A stretch of 64,000 nt of DNA. It comes from Arthrobacter sp. S41. Its GTDB lineage: Bacteria > Actinomycetota > Actinomycetes > Actinomycetales > Micrococcaceae. Each line of letters opens with the position of its first letter. The first letter of the stretch is position 1. The notes under the pieces were generated by a model. The model was not told the origin of the DNA and made no database searches. It was given only the letters and a program-made list of their open reading frames with translations. Shown here in pieces: positions 25,496-35,388 of the stretch. The position numbers and the translations under genes were made by a program. The stretch spans positions 62,001-126,000 of the forward strand of contig NZ_SIHY01000001.1 of the NCBI RefSeq assembly GCF_004320535.1, written 5' to 3'.

Positions 25496-25948
25496 ATGTC
25501 GGAACATGGGCCGGTTGACCCGCACAAAGAGTCTGCCTCCGAGACGACCAATATTTCTCTCCCATCAGCTGGCAAGCCAACTGAGCCCGCAGTCATCTAC
25601 ACTCTGAGTGAAGATGAGAAGAGCGCAGTACGCGCACTGCCTGCCGGTTCGGCATTGTTGATTGCTCACTCCGGGCCGAACAAGGGCGCACGCTTCTTGT
25701 TGGACACCGACGAGAGCATCGCTGGCCGGCACCCGAACGCTGATATTTTTCTAGACGACGTAACCGTTTCGCGCAGGCATGCAAAGTTCACCCGTAGTGG
25801 TCAGAGCTTCCGCCTCAGCGATATTGGTTCGCTCAACGGCACTTACATTAACGGTGACCGGATTGACGCTATCCAGCTCAACAGCGGAGTCCAGGTTCAA
25901 ATTGGCAAGTTCCGTTTGAATTTTTACCAGAGCGTGCCGAACCTTTAA
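25496..25948 (+). CDS. garA: FHA-domain regulator of 2-oxoglutarate metabolism, GarA/OdhI type
   Basis: 150 residues. The N-terminus carries the kinase target motif ETT (SETTNISLP, residues 15-23), phosphorylated by Ser/Thr kinases in GarA and OdhI. The C-terminal FHA domain (about 60-145) shows IAGRHPNADIFLDD, TVSRRHAKF and SDIGSLNGTYING, the phosphothreonine-binding residues. The unphosphorylated form inhibits 2-oxoglutarate dehydrogenase and glutamate dehydrogenase; phosphorylation makes the domain bind its own tail. A PASTA kinase gene lies in the same window at 38961. The ftsR gene follows, as in mycobacteria. Confidence 0.92.
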   Translation: MSEHGPVDPHKESASETTNISLPSAGKPTEPAVIYTLSEDEKSAVRALPAGSALLIAHSGPNKGARFLLDTDESIAGRHPNADIFLDDVTVSRRHAKFTRSGQSFRLSDIGSLNGTYINGDRIDAIQLNSGVQVQIGKFRLNFYQSVPNL

Positions 25949-26020
25949 GCTAGTAGAGTTCTAGGTTTTCCGCCGACGGTTAGTCCGTCGTCTTCTCCAT
26001 AATTCCGAGGTGTAGACCCT

Positions 26021-26776
26021 TTGTCGATTTTTGACGCAGCCCGAAGCCCACGACTCGAGGCGCAACGCCCCGAGACTGTCCGGCAGGCAGCGCTAAACAT
26101 CGGTGAAGTGCTCTCGGAACTCAAGGATGAATTTCCACGCGTCACAGCCTCGAAGATTCGCTTCTTAGAGGACAAGGGATTGATCATCCCGCAGCGCACC
26201 TCAGCTGGGTACCGGAAGTACAGTTCTTCGGACGTTAGCCGTCTGCGTTTCATCCTTTCGGTGCAGCGCGACCAGTACCTGCCGCTGAAGGTCATCAAAG
26301 ATCACCTCGACGCGGTTGATCGTGGCGAGGCTCCTGAAGCATTGCCTGGGGGAGCCCCAGCCGCACCACAGCTCGTCAATAGCGACATGGCTGAAGCTGT
26401 GGAGCGCAAGACCCGACTGGTTTCTCTCGCTGAGCTACAGGGCCTAAGCGGCGCTAGTGAAGAGCTGGTTGATGAACTGCTTAAGTTTGGACTGGTTGAA
26501 GCCCAGGGAGGCCTCTTCGATTCGAACTGCATCAAGGTCACCAAGTCTGCAGTGCTTTTAGCTAGCCATGGCGTTGAACCCCGCCACCTGCGTCAATTCC
26601 GCACTGCCGCTGATCGCGAGTTCTCGCTTATCGAAACAATCGTCGGTAACGAGATGAGGAAGCCCGAGGTTTCCGCCCGTGCCCGCGCAGCGGAAGAAGC
26701 TCAGGAAATCTCTCGGCAGTGCTTGGAGATTCACGAAGCCCTCGTACAGCGTGCTATTTCGCAGCTAGATCGCTAG
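26021..26776 (+). CDS. ftsR: MerR-family regulator FtsR
   Basis: 251 residues, starting at TTG 26021. The MerR-type DNA-binding domain (about 28-100) reads NIGEVLSELKDEFPRVTASK-IRFLEDKGLI, RTSAGYRKYSSSDV and RLRFILSVQRD. The C-terminal half is helical and holds no metal site. The protein corresponds to Rv1828 and to corynebacterial FtsR, an activator of ftsZ. Its place between garA and the bifunctional nuclease gene is the conserved actinobacterial order. Confidence 0.88.
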   Translation: MSIFDAARSPRLEAQRPETVRQAALNIGEVLSELKDEFPRVTASKIRFLEDKGLIIPQRTSAGYRKYSSSDVSRLRFILSVQRDQYLPLKVIKDHLDAVDRGEAPEALPGGAPAAPQLVNSDMAEAVERKTRLVSLAELQGLSGASEELVDELLKFGLVEAQGGLFDSNCIKVTKSAVLLASHGVEPRHLRQFRTAADREFSLIETIVGNEMRKPEVSARARAAEEAQEISRQCLEIHEALVQRAISQLDR

Positions 26777-26815
26777 GCTAAACACACCAGGCATTAACGA
26801 CTCTAGGGGGCAGAC

Positions 26816-27298
26816 ATGCTGGAACTGGAGTTTTCCGGGATACGTATTCAACTGCCGGCAAATCAGCCACTGTTGCTACTGAAATACTCGGAGCGAAATC
26901 TTTTCCTTCCATTGTGGATTGGTGCTCCAGAAGCATCGGCTATTGCCATGTCCGAGCAGGGGCTAACGCCGCCACGTCCGATGACACACGATTTGATGCT
27001 CAGCATTTTTGAGGCCACCGGGGTGAGCTTGGAGCGTGTAGAAATCATCTCCGTGCACAACGCCGTTTTTGTGGCCGAACTTGTTTTGTCTAATGGCAAA
27101 CGTGTGGATTCACGTTCCTCTGACGCAGTGGCCCTAGCCGTACGCACACAATGCCCAATTTATTGTGCCGAGGACGTCCTCGAAGATGCCGGAGTGTCTA
27201 TCGAGCTGGAAGCCGAGGGCGAGGAAGCTCCAGAAGAGCAGTTGCGTGAGTTCCGGGAATTTTTGGACAGTATTGACCCCGAGGACTTTTCTTCATAG
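26816..27298 (+). CDS. Bifunctional nuclease family protein (DUF151)
   Basis: 160 residues. The core motifs are LPLWIGAPEASAIAM, PRPMTHDLMLSIFE, VFVAELVLSNG and DSRSSDAVALAVRTQCPI, which identify the DUF151/bifunctional nuclease family (Rv1829-like). The acidic C-terminal tail (EEAPEEQLREFREFL) is typical. Plant and bacterial relatives have DNase and RNase activity; the role here is unproven. Co-directional with ftsR, 39 bases downstream. Confidence 0.88.
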   Translation: MLELEFSGIRIQLPANQPLLLLKYSERNLFLPLWIGAPEASAIAMSEQGLTPPRPMTHDLMLSIFEATGVSLERVEIISVHNAVFVAELVLSNGKRVDSRSSDAVALAVRTQCPIYCAEDVLEDAGVSIELEAEGEEAPEEQLREFREFLDSIDPEDFSS

Positions 27299-27540
27299 GC
27301 ATTTCTTTGTTGAATTCAGCGAATTATTGTCGCTGAATTGGGATATTCGATGTACGTGTGCGACACGGCTTAAAGTTAAGCTTGAAGGTCTTTGACCATT
27401 AGCGCCGATAGCCGTACCGTCGATGCATAGGGACATAGAACAAGAACTGTTTTTGATGATCATCGCTCGCATCTGTGCGGTTCTGAGTTAGTCGCTACCT
27501 TACTCATTTAGGAACGTGCTGATACACAAGGAGCAATTGG

Positions 27541-28134
27541 ATGGAGTCTAGCCAGACAGGACCTCGTCGCGGGGTCGACGGCGGCAACAAGCATTCCAAT
27601 ACGCAAGGGCTGCTCTTCACCGACGACCTGCCTGAGCTCGATGAGCACGCCGGATACCGCGGTCCAGTTGTTTGCAAAGCCGCAGGCATTACCTACCGTC
27701 AGCTCGATTACTGGGCACGTACCGGCCTAGTTGAGCCAGCCGTTCGTGGTGCCAAAGGTTCGGGTAGTCACCGACTGTACTCCTTCCGCGACATCCTCGT
27801 TCTAAAGATCGTTAAGCGCCTTCTTGATACTGGCGTTTCCCTTCAGCAGATCCGTACAGCCGTCCTGCACCTACGCGAACGCGGTGTGGAAGACCTCGCT
27901 CAAATCACTTTGATGAGTGATGGCGCTTCGGTCTACGAATGCACCAGCGCGGATGAAGTTATTGACCTAGTACAGAAGGGCCAGGGCGTCTTCGGAATCG
28001 CCGTTGGACGTGTCTGGCGAGAAGTTGAAGGTTCACTTGCTCAGCTCCCATCAGAGAGCTCCACTGATCAGGATATGCCCGAAGATGAGCTGGCAGCGCG
28101 ACGCGCAGCCAAGGCAGCTCGCAACGTAGGCTAG
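27541..28134 (+). CDS. MerR-family regulator (Rv1830-like)
   Basis: 197 residues. A ~40-residue polar N-terminal extension precedes a MerR HTH (VVCKAAGITYRQLDYWARTG, SHRLYSFRDILVLKIVKRL) and a dimerisation helix (VSLQQIRTAVLHLRERG). This is the last gene of the garA cluster and corresponds to the second MerR gene in mycobacteria. It has its own upstream region of about 240 bases and ends in a bidirectional terminator. Confidence 0.85.
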   Translation: MESSQTGPRRGVDGGNKHSNTQGLLFTDDLPELDEHAGYRGPVVCKAAGITYRQLDYWARTGLVEPAVRGAKGSGSHRLYSFRDILVLKIVKRLLDTGVSLQQIRTAVLHLRERGVEDLAQITLMSDGASVYECTSADEVIDLVQKGQGVFGIAVGRVWREVEGSLAQLPSESSTDQDMPEDELAARRAAKAARNVG

Positions 28135-28153
28135 TCAAGCAAAATAAAAGCTT

Positions 28154-28204
28154 ATAGATATGAGGCCAGGCCACCAATCGGTGGCCTGGCCTCATATCTA
28201 TTTT
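28154..28204. terminator. Bidirectional terminator
   Basis: A perfect stem of more than 20 base pairs (ATAGATATGAGGCCAGGCC and its complement) lies between the convergent MerR and ParA-like genes, with T-runs on both sides. Confidence 0.92.
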
Positions 28205-28225
28205 GTCTTGAGTACTGCTTGATGC

Positions 28226-29062
28226 TTAGCTGTTCGATTTGTCTGCGGTCGACATGACTTCCTTGAGCAATGCATCAAACTGCGAGAGCATCGGTGCAGT
28301 TGCCTTGGAAGGCCACTGGTGTACCGAGTATGCCGCCCCCTGAATTTGCTGCCATTCGGAGTGCTCTGGGATTTCTGGCTTCACCATGGATTCACCAAAC
28401 ATCTGACGCATCTCGCCCAGACGGAAAGTGTGCTCTGCAGAGTCCTTGCGAACGCGGTTCGCAACAACCTTTACCGGGCCGAGTGACGGAGCGAATTCGC
28501 GACGGAAAAGATCCAGTGCGCGCTGCGTGCGTTCGGTACCTGCGACCGAGAAAAGGCTCGGTTCCGCCACTAGCAACAGTTGGTCTGAGGCGCTCCATGC
28601 CATGCGGGTCAACCCGTTCAGCGATGGAGGGCAGTCGATCAGCACTAGCTGGTAGCCGCTGGTTCGGCTGAGGATTTGGGTCAGGCGACGCAAGTCCCTG
28701 GTGCGCAAATCCGGGCGGTCATAAATGCCGGTGTAGGCATCGCCTACGGCAACATCAAGTACCGGAATGCGGGTACGCGACTTCTTCTCTGCTGCTTTTG
28801 ATTGCCAAGCGCTGGCTACGACCTGCTCCTGCAAACGGACCCTACGAGCGTTCTTGAGCATTTGCCCAATTGGCTGTTTACCGTTGGCTCGAACTCCGAG
28901 GCCAGTGCTGGCATCCGCGTGGGGATCCAAGTCAATGACGAGAGTCGGAATGCCGGCGGCAAGTGCTGCTGAAGCCAGTCCGAGCGTTACGGAGGTTTTT
29001 CCTACGCCACCCTTGAGGCTGCTGATGCTCACTACGTGCACGGACCAGACCACGCCTTTCAC
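28226..29062 (-). CDS. ParA-like P-loop ATPase
   Basis: 278 residues. Deviant Walker A KGGVGKTSVT near the N-terminus, switch region DLDPHADASTGLG and Walker B VLIDCPPSLNGLTRMA are those of ParA/MinD ATPases. There is no neighbouring parB, so it may belong to the orphan ParA proteins that position other cargo. GTG 29062 lies about seven bases from a TAAATA, suggesting a leaderless messenger; an inner GTG at 29041 (giving VHVVSISS) is the alternative start. Confidence 0.82.
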   Translation of the reverse strand: MKGVVWSVHVVSISSLKGGVGKTSVTLGLASAALAAGIPTLVIDLDPHADASTGLGVRANGKQPIGQMLKNARRVRLQEQVVASAWQSKAAEKKSRTRIPVLDVAVGDAYTGIYDRPDLRTRDLRRLTQILSRTSGYQLVLIDCPPSLNGLTRMAWSASDQLLLVAEPSLFSVAGTERTQRALDLFRREFAPSLGPVKVVANRVRKDSAEHTFRLGEMRQMFGESMVKPEIPEHSEWQQIQGAAYSVHQWPSKATAPMLSQFDALLKEVMSTADKSNS

Positions 29063-29390
29063 TGTTCGCTATTTAACGTCCCACCGAATTTTTAGTCTCT
29101 CATCATCATAGTGTGCCGAAGGTCGTTTCCCCGACTTTGCAACGTTAGTTTTTGCTCTTGTATCCAACTTAGTGATTAAAAGAGCATTCAAGGCCAATAT
29201 TTCTTATGGTCAGACCACAGGGTGAAATGTTTGTGCGTAATCCGCATCACCCGTGTAGTGTGTCTCACAGAAGTGGCGAAAGCTTGCTACTTTTCGAGAC
29301 CCGAAAGGCTGTTGATGTCTTCTCATTGGCCACTGGAACAGCTTCCTGGCCAGAGACACCAACCCCGTAATGATTCGATGTAGGGACACT
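29063..29390. other. Divergent promoter region between parA-like gene and pyc
   Basis: About 330 bases without a gene. On the minus strand TAAATA sits just before the GTG of the ParA-like gene. On the + strand AGGGA precedes the pyc start. No riboswitch or strong palindrome was seen. Confidence 0.5.
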
Positions 29391-32300
29391 ATGTTTGAAA
29401 AAATCTTGGTCGCCAACCGCGGTGAGATTGCAATTCGTGCTTTCCGCGCAAGCTACGAGCTCGGTGCAAAAACCGTAGCGGTTTACCCCCATGAAGACCG
29501 CAACTCGATTCACCGCCAGAAAGCCGCAGAGGCCTACCAGATTGGTGCAGAAGGCCATCCTGTCCGTGCATACCTGGACATCGAGGAAATCATCCGCGTT
29601 GCCAAAGAGTCCGGCGCCGATGCAATCTACCCAGGCTACGGATTTATGTCCGAGAACCCGGACCTGGCTCGTGCGGCAGCAGCGGAAGGCATCAAGTTCA
29701 TCGGTCCCAAGGCGGACGTGCTTGAACTGGCCGGAAACAAAGTTGCTGCACTGAAAGCAGCCCGTCAAGCCGGTATCCCAGTACTAGAGTCATCTGAACC
29801 AAGCGACGACGTCGACTTCTTGGTCGCTGAAGCGGACCGCATTGGATTCCCAATCTTCGTCAAGGCTGTAGCTGGTGGCGGCGGTCGTGGTATGCGTCGC
29901 GTGGACAAGCGCGAAGATTTGCAGGAACTGATGGGCGCGGCCATGCGCGAAGCTGGCACCGCCTTTGGTGACCCCACCGTGTTCCTCGAGCAAGCGGTAC
30001 TGCGCCCTCGTCACATCGAAGTGCAGATCCTGGCCGACGAGCATGGAAACATCGTTCACCTGCACGAGCGTGACTGCTCCTTGCAGCGCCGCCACCAGAA
30101 GGTTGTTGAGATCGCTCCAGCGCCGAATCTGGATGATTCCATCCGTCAGGCACTGTTCCGCGATGCGGTGAAGTTTGCCAAAGCCTTGGGCTACCAGAAC
30201 GCCGGAACCGTTGAGTTCTTGGTAGATACCGTCGGCGATCGAGCCGGCCAGCACGTATTCATCGAAATGAACCCTCGTATTCAGGTTGAGCACACAGTGA
30301 CCGAAGAAGTCACTGACATCGACCTAGTACAGGCGCAGATGCGCATTGCCGCCGGAGAATCGCTGAGCGATCTTGGCATTAGCCAGGACAGCATTCAGGT
30401 CCGCGGCTGGGCACTGCAGTCCCGCATCACTACCGAAGATCCATCCAACGGCTTCCGCCCAGACGTAGGCACAATCACCGTTTACCGCTCGGCCGGTGGC
30501 TCGGGTGTGCGACTTGACGGCGGCACCATCTACGCTGGCGCTGAAGTCTCCCCACACTTCGACTCCATGCTGGTCAAGCTCACCTGTCGTGGACGCGACT
30601 ACCAAACCGCCGTGGCTCGTGCCCGTCGTGCGTTGGCCGAGTTCCGCGTACGTGGTGTGGCAACCAATATTCCGTTCATCCAGAACGTACTGGCCGACCC
30701 GCAGTTCCTGGCCGGCGATGTAGCTACTGACTTCATCGACTCCCGCCCAGATTTGCTCACCGGTAACAAGTCTCAGGACCGCGGTACCAAGGCCTTGAAC
30801 TACCTAGCGCACGTGACCGTGAACCATCCACACGGTGAGCGCATCGAAGGTATTGACCCACGCAAGAAGCTGCCAGCTTTCCCGGGAGATAAGTCCGATG
30901 AGCCAGAACGTTCTCCATTTGATGGCCCATCCAAGTCTGCTGCACCAGTTGACGGATGGCGCCAGAAGTTACTGGATCTGGGCCCGGAAGGGTTTGCCAA
31001 GGCACTGCGCGAATCCAAGGCCGTAGGCATTACCGATACCACCTTCCGCGATGCGCACCAGTCCTTGCTGGCTACCCGTGTGCGCACCCGTGACCTGCTT
31101 GCTGCAGCCCCGGCCTACGCACATACCACCCCACAGTTGTTCTCCATGGAAGTTTGGGGCGGAGCCACCTACGACGTGTCCCTGCGCTTCTTGGGTGAAG
31201 ACCCATGGAAGCGTTTGGAACTGCTGCGTGCCGAGCTGCCAAACATCCCACTGCAGATGTTGCTGCGTGGGCGCAACACCGTCGGATACACCCCGTACCC
31301 GACCGAAGTCACCGATGCGTTTGTTAAGCAGGCTGCGGCCTCAGGCATCGACATCTTCCGTATTTTTGATGCGCTCAACGACGTTTCGCAGATGGCTCCG
31401 GCCATCAAGGCAGTGCGCGAAACCGGAACTGCGGTTGCCGAAGTAGCCCTGTGCTACACCGGTAACCTGCTGGATTCCAACGAGAAGCTGTACACCCTGG
31501 ATTACTACCTCCAGTTGGCACAGCAGATCGTCGACGCCGGTGCACACATTATCGCCATCAAGGACATGGCCGGGTTGCTCCGTCCGGCAGCTGCCACCAA
31601 GTTGGTTACTGCGCTGCGTGAGCGCTTTGATCTGCCGGTGCACCTGCACACCCACGACACCGCAGGTGGCCAGCTGGCTACCCTGATGGCAGCCATCGAT
31701 GCCGGCGTGGACGCGGTTGACGTGGCCAGTGCCGCCATGGCCGGAACCACGTCGCAGCCATCGGCCTCAGCACTGGTCGCAGCGCTTGAATTCACCGATC
31801 GTGATCCAGGGCTGTCCTTGGATGCGGTAGCCTCGCTGGAACCATACTGGGAAGCAGTACGTGCGCTGTACAAGCCATTCGAATCAGGCCTGCCAGCACC
31901 AACCGGCCGCGTATACCAGCACGAGATTCCAGGCGGACAGCTTTCGAACCTGCGCCAGCAGGCCATCGCGTTGGGACTGGGCGAGCGTTTTGAGGCCATC
32001 GAGTCCATGTACGCTTCGGTGAACGACATGCTCGGCAACGTGGTCAAGGTGACTCCGTCCTCCAAGGTGGTTGGCGACCTAGCACTTCAGCTGGTCGGCT
32101 CCTCGGTGGCTGCTGCGGACTTCGAAGCCAACCCGCAGAACTACGATGTCCCAGATTCGGTCATCCAGTTCCTCTCCGGTGAGTTGGGCAATCCTCCGGG
32201 CGGATGGCCAGAACCATTCCGCACCAAGGCGCTGCAGGGACGTAATATCAAGAACCGCATTGAGGATCTCTCAGCCGAGGATGCTCAGGGCCTGCAGGGG

Positions 32301-32843
32301 GATGACGAGACCGTTCGTTCCACGTTGAACCGCTTGCTCTTCGCCGGACCAACCCGTGACTTTGAGAAGTCCGTGGAGAACTACGGAGATTTGTCCGTGC
32401 TTCACACCCGTGACTACCTCTACGGCTTCACTCCAGGCTTTGAGCACGTCATCTCGCTGGGTACCGGCGTTCGTCTGCTGGTCAAGTTGGTTTCCGTTTC
32501 GGATGCCGATGAGAAGGGCCTGCGCACCGTGGTGGTCACCCTGAACGGTCAGTCACGTCAGATCAAGGTCCGTGACGAGTCGGTGGAATCCACCGTCAAG
32601 TCCGCACCAAAGGCTGACCCGAACAATGCCGGACATGTGGCAGCACCATTTGCTGGGGCTGTGACGGTGAACGTGAAGACCGGAGATTTGATCGAAGCCG
32701 GTCAGTCGGTAGCCACCATCGAAGCGATGAAGATGGAAGCTGGCATTACCGCAAACGCCTCGGGCGTTGTCACGCAGATCACCCTGGATGGCACCAGCCA
32801 AGTGCAGGGTGGCGATCTACTCTTGGTGATTGAACCGAAGTAG
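29391..32843 (+). CDS. pyc: Pyruvate carboxylase
   Basis: 1150 residues. Catalyses biotin- and ATP-dependent conversion of pyruvate to oxaloacetate, refilling the TCA cycle. Domains: biotin carboxylase about 1-450 (KILVANRGEIAIRAFRA, ATP-grasp loop GGGGRGMR, EMNPRIQVEHTVTE), carboxyltransferase about 540-860 (TDTTFRDAHQSLLATRVR, HLHTHDTAGG), and the biotinyl domain at the end with EAMKMEAG, K1114 being the biotinylated lysine. The start is ATG 29391 with AGGGA upstream; an in-frame ATG at 29370 gives a seven-residue longer product. Single-gene transcript closed by the terminator at 32869. Confidence 0.97.
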   Translation: MFEKILVANRGEIAIRAFRASYELGAKTVAVYPHEDRNSIHRQKAAEAYQIGAEGHPVRAYLDIEEIIRVAKESGADAIYPGYGFMSENPDLARAAAAEGIKFIGPKADVLELAGNKVAALKAARQAGIPVLESSEPSDDVDFLVAEADRIGFPIFVKAVAGGGGRGMRRVDKREDLQELMGAAMREAGTAFGDPTVFLEQAVLRPRHIEVQILADEHGNIVHLHERDCSLQRRHQKVVEIAPAPNLDDSIRQALFRDAVKFAKALGYQNAGTVEFLVDTVGDRAGQHVFIEMNPRIQVEHTVTEEVTDIDLVQAQMRIAAGESLSDLGISQDSIQVRGWALQSRITTEDPSNGFRPDVGTITVYRSAGGSGVRLDGGTIYAGAEVSPHFDSMLVKLTCRGRDYQTAVARARRALAEFRVRGVATNIPFIQNVLADPQFLAGDVATDFIDSRPDLLTGNKSQDRGTKALNYLAHVTVNHPHGERIEGIDPRKKLPAFPGDKSDEPERSPFDGPSKSAAPVDGWRQKLLDLGPEGFAKALRESKAVGITDTTFRDAHQSLLATRVRTRDLLAAAPAYAHTTPQLFSMEVWGGATYDVSLRFLGEDPWKRLELLRAELPNIPLQMLLRGRNTVGYTPYPTEVTDAFVKQAAASGIDIFRIFDALNDVSQMAPAIKAVRETGTAVAEVALCYTGNLLDSNEKLYTLDYYLQLAQQIVDAGAHIIAIKDMAGLLRPAAATKLVTALRERFDLPVHLHTHDTAGGQLATLMAAIDAGVDAVDVASAAMAGTTSQPSASALVAALEFTDRDPGLSLDAVASLEPYWEAVRALYKPFESGLPAPTGRVYQHEIPGGQLSNLRQQAIALGLGERFEAIESMYASVNDMLGNVVKVTPSSKVVGDLALQLVGSSVAAADFEANPQNYDVPDSVIQFLSGELGNPPGGWPEPFRTKALQGRNIKNRIEDLSAEDAQGLQGDDETVRSTLNRLLFAGPTRDFEKSVENYGDLSVLHTRDYLYGFTPGFEHVISLGTGVRLLVKLVSVSDADEKGLRTVVVTLNGQSRQIKVRDESVESTVKSAPKADPNNAGHVAAPFAGAVTVNVKTGDLIEAGQSVATIEAMKMEAGITANASGVVTQITLDGTSQVQGGDLLLVIEPK

Positions 32844-32868
32844 TACGTAGCAAGTCTTTTGCATCGGG

Positions 32869-32904
32869 CACAGGGGCCCGCAACATAAGTTGCGGGCCCC
32901 TGTG
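32869..32904 (+). terminator. Terminator after pyc
   Basis: CACAGGGGCCCGCAAC pairs perfectly with GTTGCGGGCCCCTGTG around ATAA. Confidence 0.85.
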
Positions 32905-32951
32905 TTCACTTCACAATTTTTAGAAACACCTTAGACGTACAAGGAGCTGCG

Positions 32952-33494
32952 ATGCGCGCCAGCAAGACTCCAGCAGGGGTAACTCCCCAGGAAATCAGCA
33001 CCCAAGCCAGCGAAATCTCCGCACTGCGAAGCCGGCTGGGGGTTCTGGTATTTACCTTGGATACCCACCTGCCGTTTTTTGAAATCGCTGAGCATTTAGC
33101 CGAGCAATTTGGCGAGGTCAACGTCAAGGCCGAGGTCTCAACCTCTGGCCCGCAACGCGTGCAGACAGCCTTGGAAGGCAAATTCAGCGCCGCAGATGTA
33201 CTGGTCGTTGTTGGTGAACCAGGTCCGGATAGCGAAGACCAGCTGATGGAACTGGTTGAATGGCTGTTAGCCAATGGGCGCAAAGCTCTGGCCGAGAACC
33301 TCATCTTCGCGGTGCTCGGCGAAGTGCGTGCCGATCATCCGGTACCGGCCTTCAATCGGGTTGTACTTCCACGTAGCTACTTTGCCCGGACACAACACAG
33401 CGGCCTCAGGTTGCCCTGGGCCGCTTCAGCTCGCGAATCGTGGGAGCTAGTTGGTGCTGTTATGAATTACGCTGTTGGTTTAGGCGCCGAGTAG
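32952..33494 (+). CDS. Hypothetical protein, 180 residues
   Basis: Starts at ATG 32952 with AAGGAG upstream. The pattern of alternating strands and helices (LGVLVFTLDTHLPFFEIAEHLAE, DVLVVVGEPGPDSEDQLMEL, NLIFAVLGEV) suggests a Rossmann/flavodoxin-like fold, but I do not recognise a family. It ends inside the last 28 bases of the convergent acyl-CoA synthetase gene. Confidence 0.6.
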   Translation: MRASKTPAGVTPQEISTQASEISALRSRLGVLVFTLDTHLPFFEIAEHLAEQFGEVNVKAEVSTSGPQRVQTALEGKFSAADVLVVVGEPGPDSEDQLMELVEWLLANGRKALAENLIFAVLGEVRADHPVPAFNRVVLPRSYFARTQHSGLRLPWAASARESWELVGAVMNYAVGLGAE

Positions 33495-35278
33495 ATCTCT
33501 TCGATGAGCTCGTTGTAGTCCTTGAGAACCGCAGCGCGCTTGATCTTCAGCGATGGCGTCAGGTGCCCGGTTTCCTCGGTGAAGTCCGCGGCCACAATGC
33601 GGAAAGACTTGATCGCTTCGGCACGGGATACCGAAGTATTGGCCTTGGCGATCACCTTTTCGATGGTTTCGCGCACGGTCGGGTTTTGCGCCAGTTCTTC
33701 GAGCGAGCTGTTCTTATCCAGGTGGTGACGATCAAGCCAGCCTGGCAACGCTTCGTCATCTAGGGTCACCAGCGCGGCGATAAATGGTCGGCCTTCGCCG
33801 ACGACCACACACTGTGAGACCAATGCGTCAGCACGGATCTGGTCTTCGAGCAGCGCAGGAATCACGTTCTTGCCGCTGGAAGTGACGATGATTTCCTTCT
33901 TGCGTCCGGTGATGCTCAAGTAGCCGTCATCGTCCAACTCGCCGATATCTCCGGTATGGAACCAGCCATCGGTGAAAGCTTCGTCTTGAAGTTCTGGCCG
34001 GTCATGGTATCCGCTCATCACGCAAATACCCTTGGCCAGGATCTCTCCATCGCTGGCAATACGAACTGCATTGCCAGGAAGTGGCTTGCCCACGGTACCG
34101 ATCTTGATGCGGTCCAAGGTATTAACCGTGATCGGAGCGGTAGTTTCCGTCAGACCGTAGCCTTCAAGAATGGTCACACCAATGCCGTTAAAGAAGTGGC
34201 CTAAGCGTTCGCCCAGTGGGCCGCCGCCGGATACTGCATGGCGGATATTTCCGCCCATGGCATCACGCAGCTTCTTGTAAAGAAGTGCGTCAAAGAGCTT
34301 ATGCTTCAGCGTCAAAACTAGCGGAATTTTGCCCGTCTGCTGCGCCTTGGAATAGGCCACAGCAACGTCGACGCCGGCATGGAAAATCTTGCCCTTGCCA
34401 CCGTCTTCGGCCTTGAGCATCGCTGAGTTGTAGACCTTCTCAAATACGCGAGGCACCGCGAGGATGAAGTTCGGTTTGAAGGACTGAAGGTCACCAAGCA
34501 GGTTTTTCACATCTGGGGTGTGGCCGGTACGGCAACCAGCTGCCACGTTGATGACCGAAATGAATCGGGCAAAAACGTGTGCCAGTGGCAAGAACATGAT
34601 GGTGGAGGCACCAGGGTACACAGCATCGGGTAGGGAAGCTGCAGCGTTTTCGGCCAGCTCGACAAAATTGCCGTGCGTCAGTTCGCAGCCCTTAGGCCGC
34701 CCGGTGGTGCCAGAGGTATAGATGATTGTGGCGATGTGGCTCAGTGAAACTGCAGCGCGACGGGATTCAAGTAGATCGTCGTTGATCGCTCGTCCGTCTT
34801 CAACCAGCTGTTCCAATCCACCGTCAAACTGCCAGACGTGATCGAGAAGTTCGAGCTGCTCTTCGTGAGCTGCCCGGCGTACGACGTTTTCATGTGCTGC
34901 AGATTCAAGGACGACCGCTTTGGCGTCGGAATCAGAGATAATCCATGCAACCTGGCTAGGGGAGGAAGTCTCATAAATGGGAACGGTGACACATCCGGCA
35001 AACCAGATGGCGAAGTCCACGAGGGTCCACTCGTAGCGGGTTTTGGCCATCAGCGCGATGCGTTCGCCGGCGTCGATGCCGTTGGCGATAAATCCTTTGG
35101 CGATGGCTTTGGCATCGGCAGCAAACTGCGATGCGGTGACGTCTTGCCACGATGAGTCAGGTCCAGGCTTTGAGAACAAAGCCGGGTTTGCTGCCGAATT
35201 TGCGTGGCGTAACAGTAAGTCGGTGATATTTGACTGTTGCGGTGTGTGGATGCGAATTGGCGAGCTATATTCGCGCAT
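33467..35278 (-). CDS. Long-chain fatty acid-CoA ligase (FadD15-like)
   Basis: 603 residues of the AMP-forming adenylate superfamily. The nucleotide loop IIYTSGTTGRPKGCELTH, the GYGLTETTAPITVN motif, WFHTGDIGELDDDGYLSITGRKKEIIV and the C-terminal lysine region are present. It activates a carboxylic acid, probably a long-chain fatty acid, to its CoA thioester. The start ATG 35278 has AGGAG upstream. Related genes lie near the acyltransferase and DAHP synthase genes in mycobacteria (fadD15), matching the order here. Confidence 0.88.
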   Translation of the reverse strand: MREYSSPIRIHTPQQSNITDLLLRHANSAANPALFSKPGPDSSWQDVTASQFAADAKAIAKGFIANGIDAGERIALMAKTRYEWTLVDFAIWFAGCVTVPIYETSSPSQVAWIISDSDAKAVVLESAAHENVVRRAAHEEQLELLDHVWQFDGGLEQLVEDGRAINDDLLESRRAAVSLSHIATIIYTSGTTGRPKGCELTHGNFVELAENAAASLPDAVYPGASTIMFLPLAHVFARFISVINVAAGCRTGHTPDVKNLLGDLQSFKPNFILAVPRVFEKVYNSAMLKAEDGGKGKIFHAGVDVAVAYSKAQQTGKIPLVLTLKHKLFDALLYKKLRDAMGGNIRHAVSGGGPLGERLGHFFNGIGVTILEGYGLTETTAPITVNTLDRIKIGTVGKPLPGNAVRIASDGEILAKGICVMSGYHDRPELQDEAFTDGWFHTGDIGELDDDGYLSITGRKKEIIVTSSGKNVIPALLEDQIRADALVSQCVVVGEGRPFIAALVTLDDEALPGWLDRHHLDKNSSLEELAQNPTVRETIEKVIAKANTSVSRAEAIKSFRIVAADFTEETGHLTPSLKIKRAAVLKDYNELIEEIYSAPKPTA

Positions 35279-35388
35279 CTGGTACTCAACTCCTGAACTT
35301 TGTGTGACCCCAAAAGCAATGGCGGGTAACCCGCATCACATTTTATTACTTTACAGTAACCTACCGTGCTTAACGCTCCAAGTTCGGT

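Noticed and set aside
29391-32843. Minus-strand frames of up to 186 codons inside pyc
   Set aside because: Antisense of a secure enzyme gene; no signals of their own.
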